A stretch of 64,000 nt of DNA. It comes from Mucilaginibacter sp. (GTDB lineage: Bacteria > Bacteroidota > Bacteroidia > Sphingobacteriales > Sphingobacteriaceae). The position numbers and the translations under genes were made by a program. Positions 36,101 through 44,767 of the stretch are shown here, piece after piece. Location: contig NZ_JAQBOC010000080.1 of assembly GCF_028288225.1 (NCBI RefSeq), forward strand, positions 155,174 to 219,173, in the 5' to 3' direction. Below the pieces are notes generated by a model. The model was not told where the DNA came from and made no database searches. It saw only the letters and a program-made list of their open reading frames with translations. Every line of letters begins with the position of its first letter. Position 1 is the stretch's first letter.

Positions 36101-36246
36101 GTTGTGCCTTTAATTTGTACACTTACCCCCGGAAGTGTTGACCCATCGGTTAAGTCTATCACTTTTCCGTTGATCGCAGTTTGCTGGGCTAACAAACTAA
36201 GCGGGAAAAGAAATAAAAGCACAAGTAAGTATTTTATTTTTTTCAT
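33106..36246 (-). CDS. susC: SusC/RagA-family TonB-linked outer-membrane transporter
   Basis: The 1046-residue product has a signal peptide (LLFLFPLSLLAQ), a carboxypeptidase-regulatory-like domain (GKVIDLTDGSTLPGVSVQIK), a TonB box region, a plug (EEVVVVGYGVQKRATITGSV; SVINMLTGKIPGVRIVQ; APLIVIDGV) and a beta-barrel ending in a terminal Phe (NLGANVSF). It imports the oligosaccharide released at the surface. It is the first gene of the right PUL arm. Confidence 0.96.
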   Translation of the reverse strand: MKKIKYLLVLLFLFPLSLLAQQTAINGKVIDLTDGSTLPGVSVQIKGTTTGAITDAAGKFRLTVPGPNAIFQVSYIGYETREIAVKDIKGATIALKATNKSLEEVVVVGYGVQKRATITGSVSTLQNKEITTTKNESVINMLTGKIPGVRIVQRTAEPGSYANNLNIRGYQSAPLIVIDGVIGGDQSTIGRMDPNEIENISVLKDAAASIYGMRAAGGAILITTKKGAKNGKINVNYSFNDAIQTFLGMPQGVGAVDYMMLTNEKVKRDFANNFVNNVTPQFSYADMKPWLDGTNKSADWAGMVFKKTANQMSHNLNIDGGNDKITYFFNFGYLKQDGVFKTGDLNYNKYNFRSNVTANITKGLKAQVLTSAWMDEKNQPYTDEWTVYKYTWNQIPTHQIYANNNPLYPAVMDDNMNPSIITDADKVGSKRSRNKSITSQLNLQYDIPGITGLSAKALFNIDYGVNDFNQIKKTFSLYTYKADNDTYIPSVVNSPSGITRAYYTHLNTLSQVTLNYAHTFFQNHNITAMVTYEQSHETADNFNAYRDTEIPVDYLFGGLQNSNMSGGMDAGALQDRAHRSIIGRFNYDFKGKYLAEFSFRRDGNNLYKPGPDQWGFFPGGSIGWVVTKEKFFRSLISENTLSNLKIRASYGQTGDENNAAAFNYVNGYTYPVNSYIFGSSAVNGSAPKLGNAGLTWSVNTMKNIALDFGLFNGKIDGTIEVFRNDRTGLPATPSVALPGTVGAAVPQINYNSDRVQGLDFNLSYRNTFGQLGVNIAGNVGTTRLKALKVLRGGSGNEYLNWKENQTNRYQNVWWGPEYAGQFTNYKQIYNYGVNTGGGNNNVIPGDYYYKDWNNDGVIDDKDNHPIATTDIPLYNYGLNIGLSYKGFDMNMLLQGAAGVYVQYGEQFAEPLMYGRSALTRFLDSWHTADPNANVFDPNTQWVPGYYPAMGSPAAQGTKAIQNASYLRVKTLEFGYSLSPAVLKNIGIKKFRVYVNSYNLLTFTGLKNYDPEHQGPNPRDNNNFGIALGGYTYPMNRTFNLGANVSF

Positions 36247-36825
36247 ATTGTCTTTCTGTTAATTTTTAAGTTTAATTGGTTGGTTTACCATGGTAGGATA
36301 TAAATAGCGCATTGCGGCAGCATACTTACGGCGGGTTAGGTTCGTAATTGTACATGATCTTGTTTGGGTTGATTAATAAATCGCCTGGTGCTTTGTGAAG
36401 GTCAACAGGCGTTATAATTGGTTTATAATAGTGACACAAAAGAATAGGCAATAATTAATAAAAAATAAATAATAGATTAATTTTAGCTGTAAAAACACCA
36501 AAAAGACATGGTTTTGAAAGATTTCTGCAATCGATTGCATTTTTTTTCAAATACTGACAAAGTTGACCGCCTTTAACAACAAATGAAACCCGGGAAGAAG
36601 GATTTGGAACCAGAGCTAAGTCTATGCCTGAAAGAAGGCTTTAATAAGGCTTGGCTTAATATACTAAATCAGGGCAGCGAAGGAAAATTGACTTTACGAT
36701 TTGAGTATAATTTGCAAAGTTTGTTCAGCCTGCAATACTATTGAGATCAGGTGGCGCATAGTCAAAAGCAAGTCAATTTAAACTATATTTTAAAAAGTTC
36801 CTGTTTCAAAGCCCATCTTTACGCT
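36247..36825. other. Divergent regulatory region upstream of susC and the DinB gene
   Basis: About 580 bases. It contains the 14-bp palindrome at 36526-36539. A 53-codon plus-strand frame (36583-36744) encodes no recognisable family. No other gene is seen. Confidence 0.5.
36526..36539. promoter_or_regulatory. LacI-type operator-like palindrome upstream of susC
   Basis: TGCAATCGATTGCA is a perfect 14-bp palindrome with the central CG of LacI/GalR-family operators, about 280 bases upstream of the susC start. No LacI-family gene lies in the window. The assignment is by motif shape only. Confidence 0.45.
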
Positions 36826-37314
36826 ATGGATCAGCAACAAATCTTCGTACAAATGGCCCTGAACAGCTGGAACACCCAGTTAGCAAGGGCTGAAAAAGTA
36901 TTCAGCAGCTACACCGAAGCAGAGTTTTATTTACCTGTAGCGCCCGGCAAGAATCGCATCCTCTATTTATATGGTCACCTTGCGACCGTTCACGATGCCC
37001 TAAAAGAAACGCTGGGATTAGCCAAACGCACCCGGCCTGAACTGGCGGTTCTTTTTCTACAGAATGCGGACAACCCGGCAGCAGAATTTCCCGCCTATGC
37101 GGACCTAAAAGAATATTGGAACAATGTTCATGACGAGCTCAAAGTATTATTTACCAATTTGCCGGCGGAAGAATGGTTTAAACGCCACAACGCCATGACC
37201 GATGAGGATTTTGAGAAAGACCCCTCACGCAACCGCTTAAGCGTGTTACTGAACCGGGCTAACCATGTCGCTTATCATCTCGGACAGGTGATTTTGTTAA
37301 AGCCGGGAGAATGA
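36826..37314 (+). CDS. DinB-family protein (putative metal-dependent four-helix bundle)
   Basis: The product has about 162 residues from ATG 36826 (MDQQQIFVQMALNSWNTQLA). The DinB metal-ligand histidines are visible in LYLYGHLATVHDAL and NHVAYHLGQVILL. An upstream in-frame GTG at 36751 would add 25 residues unlike the family and was not chosen. DinB proteins include thiol-dependent transferases such as bacillithiol S-transferases; the activity here is unknown. Confidence 0.75.
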   Translation: MDQQQIFVQMALNSWNTQLARAEKVFSSYTEAEFYLPVAPGKNRILYLYGHLATVHDALKETLGLAKRTRPELAVLFLQNADNPAAEFPAYADLKEYWNNVHDELKVLFTNLPAEEWFKRHNAMTDEDFEKDPSRNRLSVLLNRANHVAYHLGQVILLKPGE

Positions 37315-37366
37315 CTAAAATTGACTCCGTAGGATTTAAGTATAAGGCTAATTTTAGGATACAACA

Positions 37367-37393
37367 ATGGTGTCAGCTTTCATCTGACACCAT
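37367..37393. terminator. Putative bidirectional hairpin between convergent genes
   Basis: A perfect 10-bp stem, ATGGTGTCAG-CTTTCAT-CTGACACCAT, lies between the DinB gene end and the end of the minus-strand small gene, whose stop it overlaps. There is no strong T tract, so it may be a stabilising 3' hairpin. Confidence 0.45.
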
Positions 37394-37570
37394 GTTCTGT
37401 TCCCTGGTTCTTTTTAAGCGCTCCCATTTTTCCAGAGCTTCCTTTTGAAGCAATTTGGTACGCTCTATTGATTCACCCTGCTCATCCTTCTCACAAAGGG
37501 GGCCTTCGGTCTTCAATACTTGTGCTCTTTGTTGATTGAGAGCGGAAACTTGTTTTTTTTGTAGTAGCAT
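37373..37570 (-). CDS. Small hypothetical protein
   Basis: The product has about 65 residues from the ATG at 37570 (MLLQKKQVSALNQQRAQVLK). It is charged and probably helical throughout (ERTKLLQKEALEKWERLKR), without a signal peptide or membrane helix. An upstream ATG at 37618 adds 16 residues and would overlap the preceding small membrane gene. No family is recognised. Confidence 0.45.
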   Translation of the reverse strand: MLLQKKQVSALNQQRAQVLKTEGPLCEKDEQGESIERTKLLQKEALEKWERLKRTREQNMVSDES

Positions 37571-37589
37571 AGCGGTTTGTGTTTTTGCG

Positions 37590-37766
37590 TTAAATACGAT
37601 CCTGTGACAGTTCATCATGATCCTTGTTGCCCTCCGGCTTGAGCTCTGACTGGATTAGTTCTTTTTCAAAGGTTTTCTCATCCTTAATGTTCCTTCCGAT
37701 CAGCCAGATCACCAGTATAACCATCAGGACGATAAACAGGCCGGCCCACCAATAATTGATATCCAT
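37590..37766 (-). CDS. Small single-helix membrane protein
   Basis: A 58-codon frame starts MDINYWWAGLFIVLMVILVI, has one membrane helix and then a charged cytoplasmic tail (RNIKDEKTFEKELIQSELKP). It has a good ATG start and reads as a genuine small protein. It lies between the receiver-domain gene upstream (start side) and the small hypothetical gene downstream, all on the minus strand. Function is unknown. Confidence 0.5.
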   Translation of the reverse strand: MDINYWWAGLFIVLMVILVIWLIGRNIKDEKTFEKELIQSELKPEGNKDHDELSQDRI

Positions 37767-37790
37767 CACCTTAAAAATTAAATGCGTGTT

Positions 37791-38183
37791 TTATAGTGTT
37801 AGTTCTGTGTATTTCTTTTTTCGTTTATCCCCGGTCAACTGTTTCCTGACCACCTGGTAAAGTTGATCCAGGTCGAAAGGCTTTTTAAGATAGTCATTAA
37901 ATCCAAGTTCCCGGTAATGGGCGTCAATATGATTATCGCAGCTTAAAGCGATTACCGGCAGGCCGGGGAAATGCGACTTGATCCACTGGCAAATTTGCTT
38001 GCCCGACTGATTGTTGAACGGGCAGTCAAGCAATATGAGCTCTGGGCGGTGCCGCCTGATCATTACCAGGGCATTTTCGCTATAATCGGTCAAACTGCAA
38101 ACCCGGAATCCCTCCATTTGCAGAGCAGCGGTGAGTACCTCTAAAGTAGCGGCATCTCTTTCTTGTACCATGATCGTTTCCAT
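37791..38183 (-). CDS. Stand-alone response-regulator receiver protein
   Basis: The 130-residue CheY-like domain has no output domain. Recognisable are an acidic N-terminal pocket (VQERDAATLEVL, unusual in lacking the common DD pair), the phospho-acceptor Asp in ELILLDCPF, Ser in VIALSCDN at the switch position and Lys in YLKKPFDL. It probably relays phosphate from a kinase encoded elsewhere, such as a HisKA_2 kinase; there is no direct evidence for a partner. Confidence 0.8.
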   Translation of the reverse strand: METIMVQERDAATLEVLTAALQMEGFRVCSLTDYSENALVMIRRHRPELILLDCPFNNQSGKQICQWIKSHFPGLPVIALSCDNHIDAHYRELGFNDYLKKPFDLDQLYQVVRKQLTGDKRKKKYTELTL

Positions 38184-38507
38184 AAGCTTTATTTTTATAA
38201 ATAAATAACAGAAACACCGGTAGAAATAGCCTGGTGTTAGACTAGCATATATATAGGGGGGATATATGTAATTTAAACGCTGCGTTCATCTTGTTAGTAT
38301 AATTAAAAGTAAAAGGCAGCCGAATAACGCAGGTTAAATTTGATATGAGGCAGGTACAGGAAAGTGCCTTCTTACAAGGCTTCAAACTGGTCGGCTTTAC
38401 CAGTGCATTAAATTAATTGAGCGTCAGCATAAAACAAAGGTATCAGGCCAAACTATTTTGATCAATGGCTGTTATTTACTTTTTACTCACCCATAAAACC
38501 CAGACCA
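38184..38507. other. Intergenic region between receiver gene and DinB gene
   Basis: About 320 bases. It contains a 23-codon open frame (from about 38344: MRQVQESAFLQGFKLVGFTS) that is too short to call. Otherwise it is AT-rich with nothing clear. Confidence 0.35.
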
Positions 38508-39017
38508 ATGAACGATCTTTTATTTGCCCGGGAGTTTGCAAAAGAACTGGAGGCCGAATCATCCGCTACCATCAAATGCCTGGAACGCATCCCGCCCGAA
38601 CTGTTTGCCTGGAAACCGCATGAAAAATCTATGGAACTGGGTTACCTGGCATTACTCGTAGCCGAAATTCCATTGTGGATTACGCATATTATCCGGCACT
38701 CGGAAATCGACTTTGCTACTTTCGAGCATTTTAAGCCGCAAACTACGCAGGAACTGGTAGATCATTTAAAAAAGAACATAACGGAAGCTAAAGAAACGCT
38801 GTTAAATATCAGTGATGGGGAATTAGCAGAAACGTTTTATCTCAAAGCAAATGGGCAGGTACTGTTCAGTTCCTCTAAAAAGGAGAATGTAGAGTCGACC
38901 ATTAATCACCTGGTGCATCATCGCGGGCAGCTAACCGTATATATGCGGCTGAATGATATCGCGGTGCCATCAATTTATGGGCCTTCGGCTGATGATAAAA
39001 GTTTTACGACTGGATAG
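38508..39017 (+). CDS. DinB-family protein
   Basis: The 169-residue protein begins with a helix MNDLLFAREFAKELEAESSA and has the C-terminal DinB histidine block NHLVHHRGQLTVYMRL. Central IPLWITHIIRHSE supplies another His pair. It is not a close paralogue of 36826-37314. It may be a metal-dependent stress or thiol-transfer protein; the substrate is unknown. Confidence 0.78.
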   Translation: MNDLLFAREFAKELEAESSATIKCLERIPPELFAWKPHEKSMELGYLALLVAEIPLWITHIIRHSEIDFATFEHFKPQTTQELVDHLKKNITEAKETLLNISDGELAETFYLKANGQVLFSSSKKENVESTINHLVHHRGQLTVYMRLNDIAVPSIYGPSADDKSFTTG

Positions 39018-39192
39018 TCGGGTATAACTAATGAACTTATTCATATCATCTGAAATGAATCTTAAAGTCAAGGCGTTTATTTTTGGCGATACTTTACTAT
39101 TTTGATTGGCAGATCATCAGGAAAACAACTTTTAATACTATTCGTTTATTATTCAGGGAATAGTAAGGCTATACTTACAGGCCCCATCAGTG

Positions 39193-41655
39193 ATGACATA
39201 TAAGCGTTTTTTTATCGGCTTAATCATATTAACCAGCGTCATGGGTATTTACAGTTTTGTATGCCTAACGGATGATCCTTTTTCGAAAATACGCCGTCAA
39301 CTGGAAAAATGGACTTTGGAGCAACCGGTAGAAAAGGTTTACCTGCACCTGGATAAACCTTACTATGCTGCAGGTGACGACATCTGGTTCAAAGCATATG
39401 TAGTAAGTGGCGGGCTTCACCGCTTATCTACCCTCAGCGGCATACTTAATGTTGAACTTATAGATGAACAGGATTCAATTAAGCAAAGTGTGAAGCTTCC
39501 TCTTGATTCCGGTGTCACCAATGGTGACTTTGCGTTGCCAGATACACTACACCAGGGAAATTACCGGATCCGGGCCTATACCAATTACATGCGCAATGCA
39601 GGAAAAGAATATTTTTTTGATAGGCAGATTGCCATCATTAATACCATCAATCATAATAAAAACAACATAGTTAAAGCATCGTCAATAAATAATAAAGGAG
39701 CAGGTAAAATTGACGTACAGTTTTTCCCGGAAAGTGGCTACCTGGTCAATGGTATCACCTCAAAAGTCGCCTTTAAAGCCGTAGCGCCAAATGGATTGGG
39801 GGTAGCAATTAAGGGCATCCTCACCGATAGTAAAAGGCAGCAGGTTACTGAATTCGCCAGCGTTCATTTAGGCATGGGTGTGTTTGAGCTTACTCCCAAA
39901 GCGGGCGTAACTTACCAGGCTAAGATAATTGATGGAAATGGATCCGCAATTAACATTCCGTTGCCAATAGCAGTGGATAAGGGAGAGGTATTAACAATTG
40001 ATGATAATGACCGCAGGAACCTTCTGGTAAAAATAGCCATCTCAAGGCCTTTGTTGATTACTGACCCCGGCATGCAGCTGACATTAATTGCAGAAAGTGC
40101 AGGTAAAATATATTTTACAGCCAAAACCAAAGCAGGAACCGCTGTGTCTTCTTTAGTTATACCCAGAAACAAATTTCCTTCAGGCATTGTGCGATTTACA
40201 TTATTTTCTGGAGTAGGTGAACCCTTAAATGAACGGCTGGTGTTTATTCAAAACACTGACCGGTTAAACTTAAAATTGACAGCCGACCGGCAGGTCTACG
40301 CACCCCGTCAAAAAGTTAAACTAATGCTTACAGCACAAAACAGCAATAACCAACCTGCTGCCGGCAGCTTCTCAGTTTCAGTCACCGGTGAAACCAGGAT
40401 GCCTGCCGACGAAGATACACAAAACAACATCCTGGCCAGTCTCCTGCTTACTTCTGATCTAAGGGGGTATGTGGAACAAGCCGCCTGGTATTTTAACCAT
40501 GCGGATGAAAAATCCAGGGCCGCCCTGGATGTGCTGATGTTGACCCAGGGTTACCATCGTTTTGAATGGAAGGAGATCTTAAAGGATGTTTACCCTGCGA
40601 AACAATACAGGCCCGAAAATTCGTTACAGGTATCCGGTACAGTTTTAACAACAGGCGGCAAACCTGTTATTGATGCAAAGGTAAAGCTATTTGATCTGGA
40701 CAGTATCCAGTTCACCCGTGATGCAGTTACCGATGAACATGGCCGGTTCATTTTTAAAAATCTGACTTTTGATGACAGCGTAAGGTTTATTGTTCAGGCA
40801 CGTACCAGTAAAAATAAAAAAGATGTGGATATCAAAATGGATAAGCTAATGCCTGCAAGCACTTCGTCAAATAAAATCTCACCTGATTTTCAAAACGATT
40901 TTAGTGGCCGTTTAGCTGTTTACGCGCAAAGCAGCAAACAGCTATATGAAGAACAGCGCAGGTATGGTTTAGGCAACCATGTCATTTCTTTACAGGAGGT
41001 GGTGATCAGGGAAAAAAGGCAGGCGGTTCGCAATTCATCAAACCTGAACGGCCCCGGAAATGCAGACCAAATAATAATGGGTAAAGACCTTCAGGCTATA
41101 GGCTGCATTAATATTTCTGATTGTTTGCAGGGCAGGCTCGTTGGTGTGAATTTCAGCAATGGTGTTGCTTATTCTACACGTGATTTCAGACCCATGCAAT
41201 TGATTGTTGATGGCATGTATGTGGAGGACAAGTATCTGAACACCGTTAATTATAATGATGTACAAGCCATAGAGGTATTGCGCAATATTGGCTTAACATC
41301 TATTTACGGCGGCAGAGGAGGGAGCGGGGTTTTACTGGTTACTACAAAACGCGGTGACGAAAATGATGAACCGGAACCCGTTTATGGCAGGGGTATTACT
41401 ACATACTACCCAAAAGGCTATTACAAGGCAAGGAAATTTTATTCACCTTTATATGACAGGTCCGGCACTAATAAACAACTGGCTGATCTGCGCACAACCA
41501 TCTACTGGAACCCAAATTTGTTAACAGGAAAGGATGGCAACACCTTCTTTGAATACTTTAACGCTGGCAGCAAAGGCACTTACCGTGTAGTTATAGAAGG
41601 AATAGACAATAAAGGTCATTTAGGCAGACTGGTTTACCATTATCACGTTCAATAA
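39193..41655 (+). CDS. Barrel-less TonB-plug protein with macroglobulin-like N-terminus
   Basis: The product has about 820 residues, with an N-terminal hydrophobic signal (FFIGLIILTSVMGIYSF). An MG2-like domain follows (VEKVYLHLDKPYYAAGDDIWFKAYV, read in two parts), then further beta domains, then a carboxypeptidase-regulatory-like domain near 480-560. A TonB plug domain (ISDCLQGRLVGVNF, PMQLIVDGMYVE, IEVLRNIG, GGSGVLLVTTKRG) comes last. No beta-barrel follows; the protein ends after about 90 more residues. Such proteins are common in Bacteroidota, with poorly known function. I chose ATG 39193 over GTG 39190. Confidence 0.75.
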   Translation: MTYKRFFIGLIILTSVMGIYSFVCLTDDPFSKIRRQLEKWTLEQPVEKVYLHLDKPYYAAGDDIWFKAYVVSGGLHRLSTLSGILNVELIDEQDSIKQSVKLPLDSGVTNGDFALPDTLHQGNYRIRAYTNYMRNAGKEYFFDRQIAIINTINHNKNNIVKASSINNKGAGKIDVQFFPESGYLVNGITSKVAFKAVAPNGLGVAIKGILTDSKRQQVTEFASVHLGMGVFELTPKAGVTYQAKIIDGNGSAINIPLPIAVDKGEVLTIDDNDRRNLLVKIAISRPLLITDPGMQLTLIAESAGKIYFTAKTKAGTAVSSLVIPRNKFPSGIVRFTLFSGVGEPLNERLVFIQNTDRLNLKLTADRQVYAPRQKVKLMLTAQNSNNQPAAGSFSVSVTGETRMPADEDTQNNILASLLLTSDLRGYVEQAAWYFNHADEKSRAALDVLMLTQGYHRFEWKEILKDVYPAKQYRPENSLQVSGTVLTTGGKPVIDAKVKLFDLDSIQFTRDAVTDEHGRFIFKNLTFDDSVRFIVQARTSKNKKDVDIKMDKLMPASTSSNKISPDFQNDFSGRLAVYAQSSKQLYEEQRRYGLGNHVISLQEVVIREKRQAVRNSSNLNGPGNADQIIMGKDLQAIGCINISDCLQGRLVGVNFSNGVAYSTRDFRPMQLIVDGMYVEDKYLNTVNYNDVQAIEVLRNIGLTSIYGGRGGSGVLLVTTKRGDENDEPEPVYGRGITTYYPKGYYKARKFYSPLYDRSGTNKQLADLRTTIYWNPNLLTGKDGNTFFEYFNAGSKGTYRVVIEGIDNKGHLGRLVYHYHVQ

Positions 41656-41907
41656 ATCGTGTTCCGGATTATGCAGGCCTGTCGCCGGAACCGGGTAACT
41701 AATAAGAAATAAAATACAACATGGAAGAATTGCAGACAATGTGGTCAGCTGTTAAATTATCATTGCGATAAAAGCAACTCATTTTTTCACATATTTTTCA
41801 CATTTAATGCCTGTTCTGCAAATGATTTTTTTTTCTCCTTATCTTTAATGTAATCTGCCCCTAACCATTAGACCATCACTTCCTGCACTAAAATAAGTAA
41901 TGACAGT

Positions 41908-43512
41908 ATGAAAAAGCTTAGAGCGTGGTTTATATCCTTTTTAATATGCTTTACCGGCATATGCTGCTTTCACAGTTGTAAAAAAGGTCAAAATGAAGTT
42001 ACAATCCAAAAAAATGAGCCCGCTGTGGCTGTAGCCATTGAAAATAACCTGGTTAAATCCAATAGTGATAACTTTTCAGCTATTATTTGGGGAACCGCTA
42101 AAAGCCAGCCAATATTAACCCATGAGGTGCACGGGGACGTAGTTAATGGTAAACTCTATATTTTCGGCGGATACGATGCCGCTAAACGACCTAATACATG
42201 GACGCCAACTAAACATGCATATGTTTATGACCCTATTGCAAACACATGGGCAGCTATTGCTGACCTGCCGCAAGTCCCAAACGGTCCGGGTTTTGGAGGG
42301 ATCACCCATGCCGGACTTACAAGCGATGGCATAAATATTTACATGGCTGGCGGGTATACCTCCAATGCAAATGGAACTGGCCAGATTTTCGGAACCAAAC
42401 AGGTTTGGAGGTACAATGTTAACCTGAATACTTACACCCGCTTGCCGGATTTACCCATGGCCTTAGCTACCGGGCAACTGAGGTATTTAAATGGCAAGAT
42501 ACATTATATGGGAGGCGCTAATTTATCGCGGGTGGATGTCAATATCCATTATGCATTGGCCCTTGATAATCTTTCTGCCGGATGGAAAGCCCTGGCGCCT
42601 CTGAATAATCCTGCTAATCACCCCGGATCCGCGGTATATAATGGTAAGATATATTTTCTCGGAGGTGCACATGGGCAGGACGAAAATACAGTAACCCAAA
42701 AAACTTTGGAGGTGTATGAAGAAAGTACCAACAAATGGACAAATTTAGCATCCATGCCGGTCGGCCGTGATCACATCGCTTCTGATGTGGTGGTTATGGG
42801 AGCACGTATCCTGGTACTTGGAGGAGAAACTTCTCATAATGTTTTAAGCAAACTTGTTTCTGCATACACGCCGGCAACCAATACATGGAGCGATCTTACG
42901 CCGCTAACCGCAGGCAAATCTGCAGGCGTTGCTGCTGTTTTAAATGGAAATCTATATTACACCGGTGGAAATTTCTCAAACGTTAACCGGAAGGGGATAC
43001 CGGTAGTTGATAACGCAGGATCTGTTATATCACCTCTTGCGGATGCCTTTGTCCGTGATGGGAGCTTTGCAGCCATAAATTATGGCCAGGATACCACCTT
43101 GCTTATAAAAGCAACACCTGTGAGTAGCTATACAAGGAAGGCGTACATAAAATTTTCACTAAAAGATACAAACTATACGGTTACTTCTGCAAAACTACGG
43201 ATCTATGGTTTTAACAAAGATAATACAGTATCGATCAGTGTATCCTGTTATGGAGTGGATGATGATTCCTGGACAGAAAACGGCATAACTTTTAACAATG
43301 CGCCGGCAGGTACTGCCACAGCTTTGAGTACAGCTGGCATTAATAACCAGGCAAAATATATTGAATTTGATGTGACCAATTATGTAAATACTCAATTAGC
43401 AGGAGACAAAATAGTAAGTTTTTTGCTCCGGGACCCTGCCAATAAAAATATTAATTTGATATTTAACAGCAGGGATAATATCCATAATAAGCCCCAACTG
43501 ATCATCTATTAG
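41908..43512 (+). CDS. Kelch-repeat lipoprotein with C-terminal CBM96/DNRLRE-like domain
   Basis: The 534-residue product has a lipobox (ICCFHSCKKG). Residues ~70-360 form a kelch beta-propeller with repeated GGYD/GGY/GGA.. and W..L.PL / Y.P..NTW motifs. The C-terminal ~160 residues (ADAFVRDGSFAAINYGQD...YIKFSL...SAKLRIYGF...DDSWTENGITFNNAP) match the DNRLRE/CBM96-type fold of secreted bacterial proteins. It is probably cell-surface; the ligand is unknown, and it precedes the ThuA gene on the same strand. Confidence 0.8.
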   Translation: MKKLRAWFISFLICFTGICCFHSCKKGQNEVTIQKNEPAVAVAIENNLVKSNSDNFSAIIWGTAKSQPILTHEVHGDVVNGKLYIFGGYDAAKRPNTWTPTKHAYVYDPIANTWAAIADLPQVPNGPGFGGITHAGLTSDGINIYMAGGYTSNANGTGQIFGTKQVWRYNVNLNTYTRLPDLPMALATGQLRYLNGKIHYMGGANLSRVDVNIHYALALDNLSAGWKALAPLNNPANHPGSAVYNGKIYFLGGAHGQDENTVTQKTLEVYEESTNKWTNLASMPVGRDHIASDVVVMGARILVLGGETSHNVLSKLVSAYTPATNTWSDLTPLTAGKSAGVAAVLNGNLYYTGGNFSNVNRKGIPVVDNAGSVISPLADAFVRDGSFAAINYGQDTTLLIKATPVSSYTRKAYIKFSLKDTNYTVTSAKLRIYGFNKDNTVSISVSCYGVDDDSWTENGITFNNAPAGTATALSTAGINNQAKYIEFDVTNYVNTQLAGDKIVSFLLRDPANKNINLIFNSRDNIHNKPQLIIY

Positions 43513-43723
43513 TGTGAACGTTGCATTTGATCATGTTAAATTAAACGGAATATGTCGACATTGCTAATATACCGGGATTAACCACAACGTCAATTGCACC
43601 TGATATTGAATCACACCAGTTTGTTAAGCTTATGTCGTAACAAATTTGTGACATTCAAATAATCTTACAACACTGAAGATCAATCCGCTATTTTTATATC
43701 GATAATAAACCTATTATAAACCT

Positions 43724-44767
43724 ATGCTAAAGTCAGCTTACCTAAATTTTCTGTGCGTTATTTTAATGTCAGTTTGTATTTCTGCCGTTTTATATTCCTT
43801 TAAAACTGTGTCCAATCCAAAAACTGTCACAGTAACAGCTAAAACGCCGCCACGGATCCTGGTTTTCACAAAAACCAAGGGGTGGTATCATACCTCGATA
43901 CCAAGCGGCATTGCCGCCATTCAAAAATTGGGAAAAGAGAACGGCTTTGAGGTCGATACCACAAAAAATGCCGCCTGCTTTGTTGAAGATAGCCTGAAAC
44001 ATTACAGCGCTGTAATGTTCCTGAGCACTACTTTAAACGTATTAAATGCTGATCAGCAGGTAGCATTTGAGCGGTATATAGAAGCAGGCGGCGGCTTTAT
44101 AGGCATACACTCTGCGACTGATACAGAATACGACTGGCCCTGGTATAATAAACTGGTAGGCGCATATTTTAGCAGCCACCCGGGTAACCCTAACGTACGT
44201 AAGGCGATTATTGATGTGATTGATTCCACTCATATTTCAACCAAAGGCTTGCCTAAAAGATGGGAGCGTACAGATGAATGGTATAACTACAAAAGCATCC
44301 AGCCCGATCTGAAAGTGTTAGCTAAGCTGGATGAGGATACTTATGAAGGAGGCACTAACGGCGACAACCACCCAATTGCCTGGTACCATGAGTTTGATGG
44401 CGGCCGTGCCTTTTATACCGGTGGTGGCCATACTGACGAAAGTTACAGCGAGCCGTTGTTTTTGCAGCATGTTTTGGGTGGCATAAAATATGCGATTGGT
44501 ACAGATGCACCCCTGGATTATTCCAGATCATACGCAGTTAAAAAACCCGAGGATAACAGGTTCACCAAAACCGTCCTTTCAAATGATCTGAACGAACCAA
44601 TGACATTGTCAGTTGCGCCCGACGGAAGGGTGTTCTTTATTGAGCGTGCCGGTAACTTTTATGTATATGAGCCGGTAACAAAAAAAACAAAACTGGTTTA
44701 CAAGTTCCCGGTAAAAGCTGTTGATAAAATACCTGAATGGTTTGTTGGGAATGACCATCGATCCTGA
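43724..44767 (+). CDS. ThuA domain and start of PQQ-dehydrogenase (5' part of a frameshifted gene)
   Basis: The 347-residue product has an N-terminal hydrophobic signal and a ThuA-like (class-I amidotransferase fold) domain (about 40-260: ILVFTKTKGWYHTSI, GGFIGIHSATDTEYDWPWY, YHEFDGGRAFYTGGGHTDESY). The beginning of a six-bladed sugar-dehydrogenase domain follows (LNEPMTLSVAPDGRVFFIER). After VDK the frame shifts and runs into a stop, while the dehydrogenase continues in the overlapping frame. One extra A in the AAAA at 44726-44729 explains the break: removing one A joins VDK to YLNGLLGMTIDPDF. Confidence 0.8.
   Translation: MLKSAYLNFLCVILMSVCISAVLYSFKTVSNPKTVTVTAKTPPRILVFTKTKGWYHTSIPSGIAAIQKLGKENGFEVDTTKNAACFVEDSLKHYSAVMFLSTTLNVLNADQQVAFERYIEAGGGFIGIHSATDTEYDWPWYNKLVGAYFSSHPGNPNVRKAIIDVIDSTHISTKGLPKRWERTDEWYNYKSIQPDLKVLAKLDEDTYEGGTNGDNHPIAWYHEFDGGRAFYTGGGHTDESYSEPLFLQHVLGGIKYAIGTDAPLDYSRSYAVKKPEDNRFTKTVLSNDLNEPMTLSVAPDGRVFFIERAGNFYVYEPVTKKTKLVYKFPVKAVDKIPEWFVGNDHRS

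Noticed and set aside
36583..36744. 53-codon ORF upstream of DinB
   Set aside because: It looked faintly like a truncated regulator start, but no motif could be confirmed.
41720..41770. 16-codon frame MEELQTMWSAVKLSLR
   Set aside because: It resembles the start of a short anti-sigma-like protein, but it is too short to support.
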